This document shows, in pieces, positions 59,436 through 64,000 of a stretch of DNA of 64,000 nt; the first letter of the stretch is position 1; each line of letters begins with the position of its first letter. The position numbers were made by a program, and so were the translations under genes. Origin of the DNA: Salvia splendens (lineage: Eukaryota; Streptophyta; Magnoliopsida; Lamiales; Lamiaceae). The notes below the pieces were generated by a model, which searched no databases, was not told where the DNA came from, and worked only from the letters and a program-made list of their open reading frames with translations. Location of the stretch: the NCBI RefSeq assembly GCF_004379255.2, contig NC_056050.1, positions 1,612,001 to 1,676,000 of the forward strand. The letters run 5' to 3'.

Positions 59436-61056
59436 GAGCGTTATTCTCCTTTTCACATCTTAGATCCTTTTTCCTTCTTAATATTACGCGTTAGATCTAA
59501 GGCATCAACGGATCAGATTGATTCTATAAAACTGGTTTCGTGTTGCATTATAGAAGGTGGTTGTATGCATTACAGGGTTATTATTGACATTTGACGGAAA
59601 AGTAACTGCCACATTTTGGTATCTGCGAATAATGCACCACATGGTCACGAGTAATGCATATAATTGACTATATAATGCACAATATGTGAACTGCAATGCA
59701 TACGAATAAGATGTACCATGTTATGATGTTTGGACACACGTTTCTTGTTTCCCCTAAGGGTTTAATAAGCTTAGGGGCTAGGGTATACTACGTAGACACG
59801 TATGTAATCTTCACATGGTAACGAGTAATGGATATAATTGACTATATAATGCACAATTTGTGAACTGCAATGCATACGAACAAGATGTGCTGTGTTATGA
59901 TGTTTGACACACGTTTCTTGTTTCCCCTAAGGGTTTAATAAGCTTAGGGGCTAGGGTATAGTACGTACGCATTAATAACAAATTATAAAACGATACGAAT
60001 AATTCACCAAATTGTCACGAGTAATGGATGTTATTAACTATATAATGCACAATATGTGAACTGCAATGCATACGAATAAGATGTACCATGTTATGATGTT
60101 TGACACACGTTTCTTGTTTCCCCTAAGGGTTTAATAAGCTTAGGGGCTAGGGTATAGTACGTAGACATTACTAACAAATTGTTGTTATTGGAATATACGT
60201 ATGTGCATTATTTGGTTTAGGCAGTGCATTATGTAGCTGTTAATTGTCATTATCTCAGTATATTATGCATTATTAGAGGTATTGTGTATATGGGTTAATC
60301 AACGGATTGAAGATTACATACGTGCATTTAGTAATGTCTACGTACTATACCCTAGCCCCTAAGCTTATTAAACCCTTAGGAGAAACAAGAAACGTGTGTC
60401 AAACATCATAACATGGTACATCTTATTCGTATGCATTGCAGTTCACATATTATGCATTATATAGTTAATAACATCCATTACTCGTGACAATTTGGTGAAT
60501 TATTCGTATCGTTTTATAATTTGTTATTAATGCGTACGTACTATACCCTAGCCCCTAAGCTTATTAAACCCTTAGGGGAAACAAGAAACGTGTGTCAAAC
60601 ATCATAACACAGCACATCTTGTTCGTATGCATTGCAGTTCACAAATTGTGCATTATATAGTCAATTATATCCATTACTCGTTACCATGTGAAGATTACAT
60701 ACGTGTCTACGTACTATACCATATCCCCTAAGCTTATTAAACCCTTAGGGGAAACAAGAAACGTGTGTCCAAACATCATAACATGGTACATCTTATTCGT
60801 ATGCATTGCAGTTCACATATTGTGCATTATATAGTCAATTATATGCATTACTCGTGACCATGTGGTGCATTATTCGTAGCGGTTTCCAGCCATTATTAGA
60901 TTACTATTGTACCCTCATAATGCACAAAATAGGACAAATAATGCAACACGGGATTAATTACCCAATGTTGATCTTGACCGTCCATTTCTCTAATCTAATG
61001 GTTGATATTAAGAAGGAAAAAGAAGGAAATATAGGAAAAGGAAATGAATACATCCC
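59434..61056. mobile_element. (TA)n-bounded foldback element with about 550-bp palindromic arms
   Basis: Outer termini GGGAGCGTTATTCTCCTTTT and, reversed, GGGATGTATTCATTTCCTTT. Inner arms about 59624-60171 and 60329-60876 are nearly exact reverse complements around a 157-bp centre. Each arm has three repeat units with 'cccctaagggtttaataagc ttagggg' (itself a hairpin) at about 59751, 59923, 60119 and 60355, 60551, 60725. The two small open frames starting MQFTYCALYSQ at 59696 (minus) and 60806 (plus) are this symmetry, not genes. Transcribed through, it would fold into a long double-stranded RNA. Confidence 0.85.
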
Positions 61057-61077
61057 TATATATATATATATATATAT

Positions 61078-61756
61078 GAGTGTTATATTGCTAACTCAAT
61101 ACTTAATTGTTAATTACAATTAAATAATAGCCATTAAATATTCAAATCATGGGCTTAGATCATCAGCCCTGGAATGTCAATACATAAAAAAAAGTCAATA
61201 AGGGTATTAAGGTCAATTTACAATAAATTAGTTATAACTAACTTTTGAAAAATATCTCATAACTTTAAAACGCATATAATTTTCTCGATTTAAATTATGT
61301 TTTCGCACAACATATATCAAATTAAAGATAATTTCATAAGGATTCTAACGAGATCTCACTTGCATATATTCCGATGTCAAAATTTGAAAAAAAATTAAAA
61401 AATGTTCAATTTTTTTCTTATAGCAACAAATGTCAACATAGTATATAAAATATGGCAATATAATACATGTAGAATGTCAATATAAGCAATGTGTTAATAT
61501 TGTCAAAGCATTGTATTAACATTCTCAAAGTATTGTGTTGACATTCTCAAAGCATTGGGTTGATATTTTCAAAACACTATATAAACATTTTCAAACAAAG
61601 CCCTAATTTGGTAGTTTTTTTATCTTTTTTTATTTAATTAATAAAAATGAAAATTACACGTAGCAAATTTTAGACCACAAGATTTCTAAAATCATATAGT
61701 CTTAAATTAGTTGTAGTTATCAATTAAATGATGAGTTGACAATTAATCACTTTATG
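61078..61756. mobile_element. Third (TA)n-bounded inverted-repeat element
   Basis: Left (from about 61090) 'attgctaactcaatacttaa' and right (reverse complement) 'attgtcaactcatcatttaa' pair over about 45 bp. Flanked by (TA)n at 61057-61077 and 61757-61766. Interior has a degenerate 23-bp tandem array 'aagcattgtgttaacattctc' at about 61490-61590. Non-coding. Confidence 0.6.
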
Positions 61757-61766
61757 TATATATATA
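61757..61766 (+). promoter_or_regulatory. TATA-like run upstream of the 61937 gene
   Basis: TATATATATAAG about 170 bp before the ATG, followed by a pyrimidine-rich leader (61830-61900). Its distance fits a plant TATA box with a leader of about 130-140 nt. It is also the right flank of the third TIR element. Confidence 0.45.
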
Positions 61767-61936
61767 AGTAATGTACGTATGAGAATGATATCACGCATAC
61801 ATATTTAGCTACACAAATCTCCCATTTTTCACATAATTCCCTCCGCTCTCCTCCGATTTAGCAACTCCACCTCTCTCTTTCTCTTCCTCTTCCTCTCCAC
61901 AATTCTTGATTTACAGAATAAACACAATCAAAACAA

Positions 61937-62545
61937 ATGGGAATTGCAAATTACAACGAAGAAACCATTTTCCACGATCAAAAAAGCATCTTCCTCCCCA
62001 TGTTTTGCCGCCTATCCATCAAAGACGTCAAGCTCACCACCATCCCTATCTCCTCCACCGCCGCCGCCGCCGATCCCACCTCCCCCATAGTCAGCTGCAT
62101 GGGCCAAGTCAAGCGCAACAGCCGCGTCTCCGGCTACCCCTCCTCCGCCACCATCATCTCCCACCACCACCACAAACACCCCAACAAGCCAAGAAAAAAC
62201 ACACACTTTTCCACCAAAACCCTCCTTCCCGCCGCCGCCGCCGCCGCCGCAGCCGGCGGCCGGAAAAGTGTGAGCCAGAGCTGCCGGAGAAAATCGAGGA
62301 GACCGGCGGCGAGGGTCAGCTTTGATCAAGAATTGTGTAGTGTTAAGGCGGCAGCGGCGGCGTTGGATATTAGCAAGATGGATCCGCCGCTGCCGGTGGT
62401 GAAGAGGGCCGCGGCCGAGGTGAATTTGTGGAAGAGGAGATTTGATGGGGTGAAAAGCATGAGTATTCAACCCATCCGTTTGCCAGCTAAGGAATTTCGA
62501 CCGGCGTCAGCCGCGGTTGACGACGGTACGAGGTTTATGCAGTAA
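61937..62545 (+). CDS. Syringolide-induced protein 14-1-1-like, unknown function
   Basis: 202 codons, single exon, intact; ATG in good context (ACAAATGGGA). Motifs: FLPMFCRLSIKDVKL near the N-terminus, PTSPIVSCMGQVKRNSRVSG (the most conserved element of this plant family as I recall it), an Ala run (about residues 98-106), a basic patch SCRRKSRRPAARVSF, and C-terminal EVNLWKRRFDGVKSMSIQPI. No signal peptide or membrane segment; the basic patches allow nuclear location. The family is named after a soybean transcript induced by the Pseudomonas elicitor syringolide. Biochemical role unknown. Assignment rests on memory of the family motifs. Confidence 0.75.
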   Translation: MGIANYNEETIFHDQKSIFLPMFCRLSIKDVKLTTIPISSTAAAADPTSPIVSCMGQVKRNSRVSGYPSSATIISHHHHKHPNKPRKNTHFSTKTLLPAAAAAAAAGGRKSVSQSCRRKSRRPAARVSFDQELCSVKAAAAALDISKMDPPLPVVKRAAAEVNLWKRRFDGVKSMSIQPIRLPAKEFRPASAAVDDGTRFMQ

Positions 62546-63479
62546 GGAGATAGAATTTAAATTTAAAGGTTCAATTTATATATATTTAATTGTAGTCCAT
62601 AATTTAATTTGGAAATTTAGATGCATACAATCGATCAATGTATAACGGATCGAATAATTTAGCATAAAATTTTTAATGTAAATAAAATTCTGGAATTTTT
62701 TCTTTATTCTTTTGTTCTTTCTTCTTTTCTTGCTTTATTTTAACTGAATGGTTTTTGACAATGATAGTCAGGGTATGATGTTTGGGTTCAAATTAAGGTT
62801 GTCCCACATTTTTGCAGAATATTGAGTACTTTTATTCTCTTTTTTTTTGTATTTTCTTTTGTTTTGGTGTTTATTTTTTAATCAAGTAATCCAATAAGCA
62901 TGAGTCTTATATGTTCACGTTACTATTTGTTTTGTTTTAAATGTTTATTTGATTCTAATACTTGAGAGATTTTATTATTGACGTTGTTAATTTTTAAATA
63001 AGCTTTCGTCTATTTTCTCTATAACTCTAAATAAATAAAATGAATAAAATAACAATTTGCAATACCGTAGAATTAAATAAAATTAATCATATAAAAAAAT
63101 AATTAAGCCTACTGCTAATTTATGTGTGTATAGTTCGCCGCAAACAGAGAAATTTGTTGATGGTTTTAGTTCTTTTATTCTCAATTCAATTTCGATCTCT
63201 CTTCATTTGTCAATACGAATTTATTTCTGCCATTAATAACTGTGCTTTCAGATATGTTCGAACAAAGTAGTGAGCCAAATTTAATTAAATTAAAGGTTAA
63301 AATGATTATATCAAAGTTAGGTCAAAATTCACTCTTTAACTAGCATATACCATCATCATCACGAGGCATAATGTTTTTCAACCAAGAATTGTATTCTAAT
63401 CTACCAAACAATATATAGCTCGTCCAATTTAGCAGTCAGCAACTCCGTGTTCAAAATGTGGTGAAAACACAAAAGAATA
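62546..63479. other. 3' flank of the last gene
   Basis: A likely polyadenylation zone at 62640-62700 (AATAAAATTC at about 62680). No further gene seen. Confidence 0.4.
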
Positions 63480-63731
63480 CTCCCTCCATCCCGGATAATT
63501 CGTCTCACTTTGACCGGGCACGGGTTTTAAGAAATGTAATGAAAAGTGAGTTGAAAAAGTTAGTGAAACGTGGGTCCGACTTTTATATATTAGTTTTATA
63601 ATAAAATGCGAGTAGGAATGAGTTAGTGGAATATGCGATCCACTACCAAAAATGGTAAAAGTGAAATGGGACAAATTATGTGGGACGGACCGAAATGGAA
63701 AAATTGGACAAATTGTCTAGGACGGAGGGAA
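63480..63731. repeat. Stowaway-like MITE
   Basis: TA-flanked; CTCCCTCCATCCCGGATAAT at left and TCTAGGACGGAGGGAA at right. Confidence 0.85.
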
Positions 63732-64000
63732 TATATTCAATTGAAATTAAATTTCAAATTAAGGTAAAGGTTGTTTTCTGTTTCCACCCACGGCTGTCAC
63801 GTAGCTTGACTTTACATTTGATGTAAATTAGATTTTATTTGTTCCGCAATTTCTGAAATTGATAATTATGTTACAAGTTTTTTTAATAAAGTGTCCACTT
63901 CAATCTTATGAAGTGTAAACAACGCAAATCGAATCGAGTCCTAGTCTTCTAAAGGTCCAAACTACACAGCTTTTAAGATGGAGATGGTTAGGAGAAAACA

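Noticed and set aside
59505..59696. Small open frame starting MQFTYCALYSQ, mirrored at 60806-61123
   Set aside because: Both lie in the palindrome arms; identity is due to symmetry, not to a gene pair.
62012..62470. Gly-rich minus-strand frame opposite the last gene
   Set aside because: Complement of the Ala/Pro-rich sense protein; the sense frame has family motifs.

Overview
The window is plant nuclear DNA. It is AT-rich and intron-bearing, has canonical GT/AG splice sites, and is dominated by LTR retrotransposons and MITEs. Its recognisable host genes are plant families: subfamily-XII-type leucine-rich-repeat receptor kinases (LRR-RLK), a cytochrome P450 fragment, and a gene resembling syringolide-induced protein 14-1-1. 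A eudicot is likely; an asterid or Lamiales source is only an impression.

Region 1 (1-12.4 kb): the 5' exon of an LRR-RLK on the minus strand (runs off the left edge), a pair of MITE copies, a complete but coding-dead Ty1/copia element (3876-9731, TSD ctagt), an LRR-RLK kinase pseudogene (10290-11710) split by a TRIM element (10375-10845, TSD tggtg), and a P450 haem-domain relic. Region 2 (12.4-19.7 kb) has no host gene. It holds a 3.05-kb TG...CA unit with TSD gtttc (probable solo LTR), a Stowaway-like MITE and a 1.6-kb inverted-repeat element.

Region 3 (19.8-45.0 kb) is one LRR-RLK pseudogene on the plus strand, stretched over 25 kb. One intron holds a Ty3/gypsy fragment, itself split by a copia element (22638-27571, TSD tttag). 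One coding exon holds a short LTR-like insert. The next holds a full-length 11.1-kb Tat-type Ty3/gypsy element (32508-43616, TSD cttat). This element is very young: I counted one substitution and one 23-bp repeat difference between the LTRs. It has intact gag-pro and pol in the same frame, separated by a single UAG in a TMV-like readthrough context. It also has an antisense multi-exon gene between pol and the 3' LTR. The kinase half of the RLK (non-RD type) follows it.

Region 4 (45.0-54.1 kb) is intergenic, with a hAT-like MITE (TSD gttgggct) and several Stowaway-like MITEs. Region 5 (54.1-61.8 kb) is a train of three terminal-inverted-repeat elements, each bounded by (TA)n runs. The first carries a well-spliced multi-exon gene of unknown function on the minus strand. 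The second is a giant palindrome with about 550-bp arms. The third ends about 180 bp upstream of the start codon of the last gene. Region 6 (61.9-64.0 kb) holds that single-exon gene, which looks intact, and a final MITE.

The host genes do not form a pathway; the RLKs are remnants of a local immune-receptor cluster eroded by nested insertions. The most promising leads are the readthrough-type Tat element with its antisense gene, and the (TA)n-bounded elements with a cargo gene and a giant hairpin.
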